Assembly: GCA_001584585.1 (NCBI GenBank) | Contig: LSYV01000007.1 | Span: 1,311,375 to 1,375,374, forward strand | Direction of reading: 5' to 3' | DNA from: Gonium pectorale | Taxonomy: Eukaryota; Chlorophyta; Chlorophyceae; Chlamydomonadales; Volvocaceae | Length of the DNA stretch: 64,000 nt | Shown here: positions 1-11,800 of the stretch, piece by piece | Layout: the number at the start of each line of letters is the position of its first letter | Numbering within the stretch: position 1 is the stretch's first letter | Translations under genes and position numbers: made by a program | The notes under the pieces: generated by a model | What the model saw: the letters and a program-made list of their open reading frames with translations, nothing else | The model's database searches: none | Told to the model about the DNA's origin: nothing

Positions 1-3000
1 CCCAGGTCGCCCGCGTCTCCCTCCTCCTGTGACTGCCGTTGTTCCGGCTCCTGCCCCCCTCGCCGCTTCTTGCGCCCTCCGCGACCGCCATCGGCCCCTT
101 CCTCCTCCTCCTCCCCTGCGTCACCGCCCTCCGCATCCGCCCTCCTGCCGCCCTCGCCGGCACCGCTGCCGCTACCGCCTTCGCCTTCCCCGTCGCCGCC
201 GACGGTGTCTATGTGGATGAAGGGGCTCTCGATGCTGAGTGCCGCCGCCAGCGCGACGGCGTACGGCAGCGCGCGGCCTGCGCGGCGCGCCACCTGCTCC
301 GGAACTGCCAGAGCGCCGCCGCCGCTGCTGCCGGCGGTGCCGCCCTCCACGGCATCGGCGCCTCCCTGCAGCGACTTGTGCCACTTGAGGACCTGCGCCC
401 CCGGGGCAGGACGGGACGGGATCAGCAAGGTTGGCGACAGGGCCGGGCCTGCTGAAGCTAGTGACCCCACAGCCGCCCCCACCCCCGTTTCCCTTCTTCA
501 TCACCTCCGCCCCCATGCAGCTGGCCTCCCCTTGCGCGCCACACGGCTCACCCCAACGCGCACCGCCCGCCCGGACCCGCGCCACACACGGCTGCACCAC
601 TACTGGCGGACGGCTCCATGGGCCCCGCCGGTCAGCGCCGCCCTCCCAACAGATTCCCCTGAACTGCTCCCCTCAAGCCGCCACCGCCACGGCCGCCGCG
701 CAACCACCACCACTCGCAGCTGCGCCCCCCCCTGCCACCTGCCACGGGGCCCGCCGCCGCGCCCCCACCTCGAGCAGCATCCGCGCGTGTCGGGGGCTGA
801 TGGGGAAGGCCGCCATGGCCCGGCCCAGCTCAGTGAGTCGCCCGCTGCCGGGCTCCAGAGCGCACAGCGCCTCCAGGCAGCGGTGCGCGCCGCGGAGGGC
901 GTCCGGGTCGGGCGGCGTGGGGAAGGGGAAGTTGTGCACCTGCGGGCGCAGGGTGGGCGGGGTGGGCGGGGGGTGGGGTGGGGTGGCGGGCAGTAGGGCG
1001 GGCGGACATGGGGTTCGCGAGGCGTGTGGGCGAGGTGGGGTGGCGGGCTAGGGCGGGAGAGTAAGACCTCGTGGACATCGCCAACACGGAAAGAAGCCCC
1101 TCTCCGCCACAAGCGCGCGCCCCAATCTCCCCCCGTATACCTCTCCCTAGGCCCCCCTCCCCCCCCACACACACACCCCTCGGCGCCCCCCAACCCACGC
1201 GCGCGCACGGCGGTGTCGCTGACCCACCTTGTCCACACCCATGGCCTTCATGACCAGCACCACCCCCTCCAGCTCGCTGTTGAGGATCTCGGGCGGCGAG
1301 TGCTCCGGGAAGGTGTCGTTGAAATGCGCGCTACTGAACAGCCGGTACGCGTGGCCGGGGCAGGTGCGGCCGGCGCGCCCGGCGCGCTGCTGCGCCGAGG
1401 CCTTGCTCACCCAGCGCACATCGTATCGCGCCACCGTGCCGCCGCCGGCCCCGGCGCCCTCCAGCAGCTTCTGCTTGGAGCGCCCCGCATCCACGACGTA
1501 GCGGATGCCTGCGGGGCGGGGCGGGGCGGGGCGGGGCGGGGCGGGGTGGCGCGGGCGGGCGGGTGGGCGGGCGGGTAGGAGGGGGGATTGCGGAGCAAGA
1601 TTTGCTTGTAACAAGGTGGAGGGCCGGCCGGGAGCTCTGGAGAGCGAGGGTCGCAAGGCAGCCGGAAGGAAAGGGCTATCAGCGGGGAGCGTCGGAGCAA
1701 GGGTGACCCTGTGTAGACGACGTAGCGGAGGCTTGTGCTCGGGGGTACTGTGGGTACGGCTTTGGGGCGAGGTGCGGCTGGGGTGGCAGAGCGGGGCGAG
1801 GAGATGGAGTTGTCGGCATGCCGGGCCCTCCCCCCTCCATAGGCCCTAGCGTGTACACCCCAGTCGACGGCCGCCCTCACACATGCAAGCACTGCTCCAC
1901 TGCACAACGCCCGGCTAGCGCTGCCTCCCGCCGTTCGCGTGTCGCATGTCTGGCTTGAGGCCGGCCAGCCCCCGCCTCCGCTCTCATCCCCTCCCCCCGC
2001 GACGCGACCCGTTTCCCCTTCTTTGTTACACCCCCTCCCGCACCCGGGATGGTGAGCGAGGTCTCGGCCACGTTGGTCGCCACGATGATGAGCCGCGTGC
2101 CCGGGGGGTGCGCCGCAAAGACCTTGGCTTGGCGAGCCTGGGGGCGCGCGGGGAGGCGGCGCCGAGGTGTGAAGGGCTGCTTGAGGCACAATGCGCTGAA
2201 CTCCAGCGCAGACTCACTTGGCCAGGCCGGCAACACCCAGCCCCTCCTGGCTGGCTAGCCGAGCGCCCCTGCAACCACCTTCCCACCGTCCCCTTAAATG
2301 CCGCTCATCGTGCTTACGCCGGGGCACCCAAGCACCGCGTCCCACCAGCTGCTCTCTTAACACCCGCATGCAACAGCTGCTCTCTCAACACCCGCATGCA
2401 ACATCCTCCTGACCCTCCCCCGTCTGCTGCTCCTCACCGGAAGGCCGTCTATAAACACCCCCCCCCCCCTCACACACACACACATTTTCCTTTTCAACAC
2501 ACACTCGCCCGCCCGCCCGCCCGCCCGCCCGCCCGCCCGCTCACCTGTGGCAACATGGCGTACAGCGGGAGGACGTGCACCGGCCCCGGGCCTCCGCCCT
2601 CGCCGGGAGCGCCAGCCGCACCTGCGGATCAGAGCCCATGGTAAGGGAGCCGGTTGAGGACCTAGGTTCGGTGGGGACGGGCTGGTACCCGGTGCCATTC
2701 TTTTATTCGGTGTCAAGAGAGGAATGAACACCGCCCCGGATGCACAGAAAACAGCCTGTACGGTACGGCGGGTGTTACGATATGTGGGGTGTGCCAGCTG
2801 TGCCACCTGTTGTGGAGGCGTGGGCGCGGGGCGCCCAGGCACCCTCGGGCGCACCTGCGCCGCCCGCGCCCCCGGCCGCTCCCGGCAGCATCGTCCTGCC
2901 ATACGCCTCTTCGAAGCGCCGCTCCGCCTCGGCGATCTCCTCCGGCGTGAACTGCTCTCCGCCCATCACCTGCACCTCCTCCTCGTCCTCGTCGCCCTCC

Positions 3001-6000
3001 TCGTCCTCGCCGTTCATCTCCTGTGGTGGCCGGGGGTGGCAGACGGGGCAAGGACAAGTGGATATGGCCCGTCTCGGGGTGCATCGGCGCAACGGCCCTC
3101 ACAGGGCATCGCACCGCACCGCATCGCAGCAGCAGCAGCAAGCGCACAGCTGGGCACCGCTGGCCCGACGGACGGGCACATGGCACATGGCCATCACGTC
3201 CGCGCACCCGCGTGAGTTTGTTCCGCTGCGGCGTAGCGTCACCAGCTCGAGGCCTCGAGCCCAAAGCCCTCAAGTCTTGCAAGAGGCAACGATCCAGGCT
3301 TTGAGTCACCGGGACGCATGTGCTGCACGGTGCCGCATGCCCCCTGAACATACCCACGCCGCACGGAACCCGCCTGATAGTCGTCGACCTCCTCCTCCTC
3401 GGGCCCGCTGCGCCGCCGCCGCTCCGCTGCGTCGCCCGCCACCTCCGCCACATCGCCGCCTCCACCGTACTGCTCCCCCGCCGCCAGCGGATCTTCCTCA
3501 TCCACGCCGCAACCGTCGCCGCCGCCTTCATCGTCGCCGCCGTCATCGCAACCTGCGCCGGCGGCCGCTACGCTGCCTCGCCCACGGGCGCCCCCGCCGC
3601 TGGCCGCCGCTGCCGCCGCCGCCGCCCTGCGCCCGCGCTCGGCGTAGTGGTGCCGCAGCCTCCGACACAGCTGCTCCACCTCGCGCTGCCCCGTCAGGAA
3701 CACCAGGATACCGCCCGGGGGCAGCTCTGCGTGGATGCGCGTGACCTGGGAGCGACCCGCGGGTCGGCGGGGTCACAAAGAGGCGTGTCGAGCAGGCCGG
3801 GACGGGAACAACAAAGGGTGTACGGTGAAGACAGGGTGGATCACCGACGTCATGGTTAACCAGGAGAAGGGGCCCCGTGCCGCTCGGCCCCCCCTGGGTT
3901 GGGGCAGCTGACACGATGTCCCCAGGCAGCATGACCAGCGTCCTTCCCACCTTTCTGAAGGCAGCCGACACGTAGTCGCGCAGCTCCGTGCGGCGGCTAA
4001 AGTGCACCGTGACGGGGTACTGACGAGCAGGGACCTGCAGCGCGGGTTTGGGACCATGACGCCGTTCGTTACGCGTGGCGGCGCGGGCTTGGAATGCAGG
4101 GATGCCTCTCCACAGGCCCTGTGCGGCCGACTATGACGCATGCACATGGATTAAGCAGAGATCAGGCAGGTGGGGTTGAAAAGTAGGGATGTACGCATTC
4201 TGTTAGCGGACCAGCCCTAGAATTATTTGGGCACAGGTCCCCTTCGTCCTTCACAATCTTCGTAATACGCTTGAAATAGTTCAGCCTTTTGGGCTAATAA
4301 CAGAACGGCCAACGCACGCGTCCAGACCGCACAAGCACGCGGCCTCCCCGCACGCACGTTTATGACCGGCGGCGGCTTGGGGAAGAGCCGCTTGTTCTCC
4401 GTGAAGTCGGACGTGCGCAGCGTGGCGCTCATGATGATCAGCTTGAGCGGGTAGACGGGCGGACCCGCGGGTCGCTCGCCGCGAGCCAGCGCCTCCTGCC
4501 GCTCGCGCCATAGTCGCCGCCGCAGCGGCACGGCGCGGGAGAGCATGCCTGGGCAGGGGAGGGGCCCGCGCCGGATGGGGTTTGGGTGCTGCTTTGGGTG
4601 GAGCGGACAGCCGTGATGTCGGTCCGGTGCCCACAGGTTTCCTACGGCAGATACCGTACTAGGTCAAGACCACCACAAGCTCTTTCGCCCCCATTGCCAT
4701 TCGAGTTCGCGTGCTGCGATCCGTTTCCCTCCGTTACCCCTCGCACGTTTACCCCCTGCCACCACGGCCAAGGCCCGCACCCCACGCCCCCACGCACCCA
4801 GCAGCAGATCTGTGTTGAGGCCGCGCTCGTGCGCCTCGTCCACGATGATGGCCGAGTAGGCGGCCAGGCTGAAGTCCAGCTGCAGCTCGCGGAGCAGGAT
4901 GCCGTCCGTCATGAACTTGAGCGCCGTCTTGTCCCCCACGGAGCGGTCGTAGCGGACCTGGCGGGGGCAGGGCGTGCGTGTGTTCTATATGCGTCACGGC
5001 GCGCTCAGACATCACATTAGCAGGAAAGCGAGCAATGAATAGCCGGTAGCCCTTGGACCCTCCGCCCGAACTTGCGTGTTTGTACGAACTTGCGTGTGTG
5101 TTGACAAGGAAAACGCATACGAGTGTGGGGGGGGAGGCCGCAAGGTATGGGCTGTGTAGCGTGAGCGCTACTCGGGCACAGTTGAGGGATAGGTTTGGAC
5201 TATGAATGGGAGGGGGCAGGGCGCTTCGGGCGCTGTCCGCGTGGGCTTGCGGTGAGGGCCCAGGGGCTGCCCCGCCGCCCGGCAGGCCGCCCGCCTCAGT
5301 TGGCCCTCCGCGGCGCCGCCCACTGCACCACTCATCTTCGCAGCCCCGCAAGCTCCGGCTCCGCCCACGCCCTGGCGCTCCGCTGGCAGTCCGTCCGCGC
5401 TCCGCGCCCCGACGCACCTGGTACCCCACCGTCTCCCCCACTGCGCACCCCAGCTCCTCCGCCACCCGCTGTGCCGTGCTGACGGCCGCCACGCGGCGCG
5501 GCTGCGTGATGCCCACCGCGCCCGCCTTCTCGGGGAAGTCGCGGCAGCCGTAGCCCGCCTCGTACAGGAATTGGGGCACCTGCGAGGTGGGGCCCACCGG
5601 CGGCGCAGAGGCAATGGTTGTTGGGCCTGGTCTAGGCTGGTCTAGGCTGGTCTAGGCTGGGTCAGTGACATGGAAACCTTCCGCCAACTCGTCAGCGCCA
5701 GCTCTCACAAATGCGCCACGTCGTCACGTCCCACCCTGGACCCGCCGAACCCGCCAGCGGGCAGGTGCACCTGCGCCGCCTGCCACAGCTGTAGCCTGCC
5801 TTGGCACCCCGCCTCCCCGCCACAGCACGGGAGCGAGCGAGCACCTAGCCCCCACCCCTTGGCCACTCCCCTCGGGCCCACCGCCAGCCCGCCGGTCTTG
5901 CCGCCCCCCGCGTAAGCTTGCCGCGGCTGGCCACGCTCCCGCACACTGCCCATGCATCGCCAGCGCCTACAAACAGGTGCTGGGACACGCCCCTCGCCCC

Positions 6001-7959
6001 GCCCCGCCCACCCGCCGCCCCACCGTTAACGTAGCCACACAATCCGCTAGCTTCCCCACCTGCGTCGTTTTGCCGCAGCCCGTCTCGCCCGCCAGCACGA
6101 TGACGTCGTGCGCCGCCACCGCCTCCATGATGTCCGCTTCCTGGCCGCTGATGGGCAGCGCGGAGCGCGACTCCACCATGGCAGCCGGCCGGGCGACGTG
6201 CACCACGCGGTGCGGGAACGCCGCCGCCGCCGCGGCAGCGGCGGCCGCCTGCGCGCGCGCCGCCGCCAGCTCGCCCGTCGGGTCGCCCAGCCGCTCGTCC
6301 TGCGCGGCGGGCACGATGGGTCACAGGAGCTCGGGGTTGGGTTTCACATGCAGATGCTCGACCAGCCCGGGTAGATGCGTGCACAGCGCACATGTACCGC
6401 GTGCATGAAAACTAAAAACATATACCCCATACATGTGCACTTAAGGTGCGAAAAGGAATGCTTTGCGAATGCAGTGATGTACGGTAAGCGTACATGTACG
6501 GCCGGTACGACGCCGCCGAGCTCCTGGGCGCGTATGCGCTCCGCCTCGCGGCGGACGGCGTGCAGCGCCTCTCTTCGCGCTGCGGCCGGGTCCACGGTAG
6601 CTGCCGCGGCGGCGGTGGCGGCCGGCTGCTGCGGCTGCGTCCGCTGCTTTTTTGCGGCTGGGCCGCCGGCCGGGCCCCCCTCCTCGCCGTCACCGTCGCA
6701 GTCGGAGCCGCTGTCGCCCGCGTCCTCTGATGATGCGGCGCCGCGGTGCGGTAAGCCCGCCATAGGTGCTGTTTCCGGCCCCTCCTCCTCCTCTGACTCG
6801 TCATTCGACTCGCTGCCACTCCCGCGCTCCTCGCCGCCCTCGCTGTCGCTGCCCGAACCCGCGCCCTTGACGGTCCGCCTCCGGAGCAGCTCCCCGCCGC
6901 CGCCGCTGCCGCTGCCGTCGGCGGCCGGCGGCGCCGCCAGGCCGGCCCGCTGCATCTGCAGCTCCCGCCGCAGCCGCTGCTTCTTGGTCTCGCGGTGGCC
7001 CCGCTGGTGCAGGGGCCGCATCAGCGCCAGGGCGGTGTCGCTGGCCGCGTGAGTGTGCAGGGAAGCCAGCACCTATGGGTAGCGGTGGGAGCGCGGGAAA
7101 GGGGGAGGGGGGAGCAAGGGAGGCATGCCGAGGGGGTTAAGTGCTCTCAGGCCTTCAGGACCGAAGGTAGTTCGCACCGCCCCGCGAGGGGTCAGTCCCA
7201 CACACCTGGCCCCTCAACGATCTTCGTTTGGGCCAGTGAGGGGCAATAATAGGAGTAGTGAGGGGCGAAAAGTGGCCCCAGGCGTTCGCCGCCAGGTCCT
7301 GCATCGCTGATGCGCTCGCCGGGACCGCCAGACCCGCCAGACCCGCCGGCGCCGCCAAGAGCCCTCTTTCTAGCCACTGAACAAGCACTTCCCTGGCGGC
7401 CTGCTGCGCCCAGCGCCCCCGAGATGCACTCGCGGCAGCCCCACGCCGCCCCAAACCCGGGCGGGCGCCCGGCGTATATGAGGCACCTGTGAGATGTTCT
7501 CCCGCCGCTCCTTCTTGAGCTGAACCTGCTTCAGTTTCCGTAGCTGAGACTTGCTCAACTGGGGCTGGGGTTCCGCCTGTTGCGAAACCGTGCCCTGCAG
7601 CAGCAAGGTGTTGTTGTTGGGACGGCATCGGAGTACGGACGGGGGCGGGGGCAAGCGGGTTTTGCGCTACCTTCTTAGCGGTCTTCTGCTTTGGTCCCGA
7701 AGCAACCACGAGCTCCGAGAGGTCGATGCCCGACCTGCGGGTGGGCAAGGGGGGCCGTGTCGGGCCGGCGGCGTTCACGGCGGACATGGTCCGCCGTGCC
7801 GAAACCCTCCACGCGTAGATGCACCCACTCTTCATATTGCTGCTTGAGGTCGTCTGAAAGCAAGTCGAGACCGCTAGGTCCAGCGCCAGAGCCGCCAGCC
7901 TTCCTGCGAAGACTCTGCACGGTCTTGTTTTTTTGCTGTCTTTTGCTTGTTTTTGTCAT
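1..7959 (-). CDS. DHX37: DHX37/Dhr1-type DEAH-box RNA helicase (3' end off the window)
   Basis: ATP-dependent nucleolar RNA helicase; in yeast and animals this family displaces U3 snoRNA from pre-rRNA during small-subunit assembly. Start ATG at 7959 opens [12 protein letters not shown]. About 16 exons follow on the minus strand, approximately: 7959-7740, 7733-7672, 7602-7493, 7072-6480, 6299-6063, 5586-5418, 4960-4805, 4549-4357, 4022-3949, 3746-3370, 3020-2809, 2626-2545, 2141-2046, 1507-1228, 939-772, 392-1. Helicase motifs appear in order: [11 protein letters not shown] (Walker A, near 6075), [10 protein letters not shown] (Ia), DEAHERG (II, near 4845), MSATLR (III), [25 protein letters not shown] and QRAGRAGRT (VI, near 1390). 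The [20 protein letters not shown] and NFPFPTPP blocks are specific to the DHX37 branch. Algal-style Ala/Glu/Gly-rich insertions lie N-terminally (near 6600-6900), after FLTGQ (near 3400-3640) and in the truncated C-terminal helical domain (1-230). No break was seen in the conserved core. Confidence 0.93.
1511..1580. repeat. Intronic GGGGC / GGGC microsatellite
   Basis: Perfect GGGGC units followed by degraded GGGC/GGGT units, inside the DHX37 intron just upstream of the exon carrying helicase motif VI. The plus strand has many G runs and could form G-quadruplexes; on the minus strand it is the C-rich tract before the splice acceptor. Confidence 0.85.
2505..2540. repeat. Intronic CCCG tetranucleotide repeat
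   Basis: About nine perfect CCCG units preceded by a short CA run (2471-2484) and a C10 run, in a DHX37 intron directly downstream (in the gene's sense) of the [11 protein letters not shown] exon. Confidence 0.9.
5631..5660. repeat. 10-bp tandem repeat (TCTAGGCTGG x3 plus a partial copy)
   Basis: Three exact copies of TCTAGGCTGG, with a partial copy on the left, in the DHX37 intron between the Walker A exon and the following exon. Confidence 0.85.
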
Positions 7960-8813
7960 TGTCTCTTCTATACGTGATAAGATTCAACTTCGCGCGCAAC
8001 ATGTACGCTTAACTGCATACTGTAAACAAAAGATAGGGGCTGAAAGGATGACGGCCGTTTGTCATGCACAGTTGAATTAGCAGTAACTGAGAGCTGCATG
8101 CTGGCTGTTGCCTTTTCCGGTAGGACGAGCGTTTCACAAAAGCGCATTAAGTCCAGGCTGCTAGCATGCTCCTTTTATATATAATATGATGTTACTCAAT
8201 GCGCATATTTAATCGTCGGAGGGTGACCCAGGGGTCTGGACCATTACTACTCTTTGCGGTAGGGCTCCTTCATTGGTCACGAGTTGCCCTCTTCGATCGA
8301 CCCAGCGAGTTACCCAATTACCGTAATCACCAGGATTCGTTGCAGCGGGTTACAAACTAAAAACTGAGGCACTGATTTTTAAGCACTGGTATCGAATTGG
8401 CAGAGGCGCCCACCAGCTTACAGCACGTGCGCCGTGAGCAGCAAAAGGGCCGCGACGGGCATCACTGAGTCAAGCCCGCACCAGCTCCCAGCACTCCGCT
8501 CACCACCCGCCCTTTTAGAAAGTGGCACCTGCTACAGTCTGCCGTTCAACCGCGCCCCGTGCACCAAACCGCCCCAAGCTTGCGCGCTTGTGATCGCTAC
8601 ACACATGAGCGATGAGACACGGGAATCACCCCGTTCTGCAAAAGCTTCGTGCCTAATCCGGCACGTCGCTCGGCGCCGTGCAGTGGGACCATCAATGCAG
8701 GCACCGATCCCTGTCAGTGACGCTGCTACAGCATTGTGTGCTCGGGAATGCTGCACGTCACCGGCATGTTGTAGCCTTCATCAATGCACGAACCTGCCCA
8801 GGGCCCCCGTCGC
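7960..8813. other. Intergenic: DHX37 upstream region and SET-gene 3' region
   Basis: No supported coding exon. The part next to 7960 must hold the DHX37 promoter and 5' UTR. It is clearly more AT-rich than the genes, for example a TATATATAATATGATG stretch near 8176. The part next to 8813 must hold the 3' UTR of the SET gene. No RNA gene was recognised. Confidence 0.6.
8418..8422 (-). terminator. Candidate TGTAA polyadenylation signal of the SET gene
   Basis: TGTAA on the minus strand about 390 bases downstream of the SET-gene stop codon. TGTAA is the usual poly(A) signal in Chlamydomonas-type algae. A second copy lies near 8350-8354. Position and motif only. Confidence 0.4.
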
Positions 8814-11800
8814 TCAACGCCCTGCCCCAAGCCGCTCCGCCACAGCCCGCAAGAGCTGCTTCTCGCCGACCCGCAGCGTCAGCGCGGCGCGCCAGGCAGC
8901 CTCCGCCTCCGCCGGCGTGCATGTGGCACTGCAGACACAGGGGGAAGTGGCAGGCAGGCAGGCAGGGCCACGACAAAGAAGGGAGTGGGTGCGTACACAC
9001 GTATGTGGGCATAGGACCAGGGGCCTCCAGGCCAGGGCAGACGTTCAGCTGGAGCAAGGCGACCAATAGTGCCTGGCGAGTGGCGACTAACTACCAGCGA
9101 GGAGGGTGCGCACCTTGCTTTCTGCTTTGCCGCCGCTCCCCGGCCGCCCTTCTTGCCCGCCTCCCCAGCAACCGCCGGCGGCGGCGGCGGCCCGCGCCGC
9201 AGCTCCTCCTGGTCCTGCTCCAGGCTGGTCGGGTGGGCCGCGGCGCGGGCCTGCACGGCACGCCGCAGCAGAGAGCGCATCCGGTCCGTCCACAGCCCCG
9301 CCTGCGGGGTAGCCGCAGCTGCAGCCGCAGCCGTCGCGCCGGGCCCCTCGACCTCCACATCATCCGGCAGATCGTCCTCCTCGTCCTCCTCCCCGCTGCC
9401 GTCCTCATCCTCCCCCTCCGAGTCGTCCGCTTCCTCGGCTGTTGCCCCCTTTCCGCCCTTGCCGTCCGGGCCGTCCCTGCGTGGCCGCTTCACGGGCAGG
9501 CGCCTGCCGCCATCCTCCTCCGCCTCCTCCGCCTCCGCTGCATCGCCCCGGGCACCGCGTCGCCGCTTGGCATGCTTGCCAACCTTTCCACTCCCTCCGC
9601 ATGTACCCTCGGGCGCGGCGCCGTTGCCCCCTTCGTCCCTGGCCTCCCGTTGCTGCGGTTGCCCTGCCCTCCGCGCGGCGGCCCGCAGGGGCCGCAGCAC
9701 GCCCTGTGGCCGAGGGTGGTCGGTGTGGAGTACGACGTTGAGGGCCCGGTTGGCGTGGAGTCATGCACGCAAGGGTGGCGGCGGAAGGCGCGCCTGGTAC
9801 CGGAGAAGAAGCGACGCTGCCAACCAAGCAGGACTGCTTGCTACCTCGGCTCGCGCCCCGGCGCTGGGCGCACGGGACCCGCGCCCCTCACCTCGATGCC
9901 CCCGAACCCCGCCAGCTCCGCCTCCTCCGCCGCCAGCACCCTCAGCGCCAGGTACAGCGGCGTGCTGACGTGGGCGGGTGGCAGCAGCAGGAACGGCTCC
10001 TCCTCCGGCGACAGCAGCTCGCTGCGAGCAATGGCCACCGGGGGGGCCGTTGGGCGGGACAAGGGGCTGCCTGGGGCAAGGGGCTGGTTGGGCCCGCAGA
10101 CACAGCAATGGCCAGCATGCGGGATGGTCCTGCATTCGAGTGCAGCCATTTACGAGCAGCCTCTCATGGCGCTTTGATGCCCAAACAAGTACGCTCCAGT
10201 GCGATCCAAAAACAACAGCGACGGGCTGTCCCTCTCCGCCGCTGCCTCTTGCTGATGAAGCGCCTGCGGCCGCGGTGACACCGGTGACACAGGGGCGTGC
10301 AGGGCGAGGGCCGGAGTGGGCGCGGCCGCTGCACTCCCCCTGCCCGCTACCGCGCCCATGTCTCGTGCGCCGGGTCCCATTCCCACCCACCCCCCACCCC
10401 CAACCCCCACCCCGCTGCCGCCGGAGCCCTACCTGTGCTTCCGCAGGAACTTGGCTCTCCTCTGGGCTGCCTTCCGCCCGAGCTCCGCCTCGGCCGCCGC
10501 CATCAGCTCGTCCTTGTCCAGGCTCACCTGCGGCCACAGCCGCCGGCGCAGGCGGTACCAGGACCCGAGGCCGCCAGCGATGTGCGTGAGGACGGTGCCG
10601 CAGTGGCAATAAGCTGATGCGGCGGATGTACGAGCTGGAGGCTGGAACCATCATGGGCCGCCATGCGGATCCGAAGCATGAGAGCGGTGGCAGCTCTAGG
10701 CGGCGCATCCCGGAGGCTACGCAGGAGGATACGGGGTGAACCCGCCAGCCCGCCCTGTGCGCACCTCGTCAAAGGGATTGCACGGCAGAGCAAAGCCGTA
10801 CTTGTTGACGAGCTCCGCGTTGCCGTGCTCGCCATACGTGTTGAACACCTCGGCGCCCTCCGCCAGGGGCTGCGCCGCAACGATGTCGAGCACCTGGACG
10901 CCTGCGAGCCGCCCATCCAGGGGCACACGCGGACAATCAGGCGGAGAGCCGTCACCGGCAAGCCGTACGGCGGTAAGCTAAGCGCGGGTCCAAGAGCGGG
11001 CACGCGTCTGCGAGCGCCCTACGGTCTGACATTTCACCACTTCCGCTCAGCCCAAACCAGCCGCAGGATCGGTGTGCCCGCGTGCCAGTCTACCGCCTCG
11101 CTGCCACTCTTCCTGACACCCAGGCACCCCTTGGGTCGCGGTCCTCACCGCACCGATGCATGTAAACAGCAAGAGCGCTGGGCGATGGCTTCCCCCGTGT
11201 GCCCAACACGAAGGCTTCGGCTACATGCTACACAAGCCCACCTCCGCGCTCCAGCGCGCATATGCCAATGTCCAGGTGAATGTTGCGCCCGCAGCGCTCC
11301 ACCGCCGAGGCCGCAAGAAGGCCCCACCGATCGCGCGCCGCGCCGTCGCCAAAACCGGCGGCTGCCTTGTCCCCAGCGTCCGTCCCCGCAGCCGGTAGCG
11401 GTGGCGGCGGCGGCGGCGGCGGAGGCCAAGGGTTCTCTCCGTCGTCCCCGGGGTCTCGGTCCAGGTCGGCAGCGGTGGCTTTCCTGGCGCGCCGGCGGCC
11501 GCTGGCCTCTGCCCCGTCATCAGCACCATCACCGCCACGACTGTCGTCGTCACTGCCCAACGCGGAACCCTCCTCTTCCTCCTCCTCGCCCTCCCCGCTC
11601 CCGCTCTCGGCCTCGCCGTCTTGGCTGCCGTCGGCCTCGCCGTCGCTCCCAGAGCCTCCCTGGCCGCTGCTCTCTTCGCCGCCGCTCCCACCCTCCTTTT
11701 CCTCTTCCTCTTCCTCCTCGTCCTCGTTGCTCCGCTGACCCCCGCGTCGGCCGGGCCGCTGCTGCCCTCGCTGCGCATCTGGGCGGGCGAGGGGTATTGG

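Noticed and set aside
70..996. Very long open frames antisense to the DHX37 exons
   Set aside because: They are Pro/Arg/Ala-rich shadows produced by the high GC content opposite a well-supported conserved gene.
1511..2540. CRISPR-like or regulatory arrays from the short GC-rich tandem repeats
   Set aside because: They are simple microsatellites inside introns of a nuclear gene, with no spacers.
11280..11738. Plus-strand Ser/Pro-rich frame opposite the SET-gene acidic exon
   Set aside because: It is the antisense of a Glu/Gly/Ser low-complexity tract; the minus-strand frame joins the conserved SET exons.
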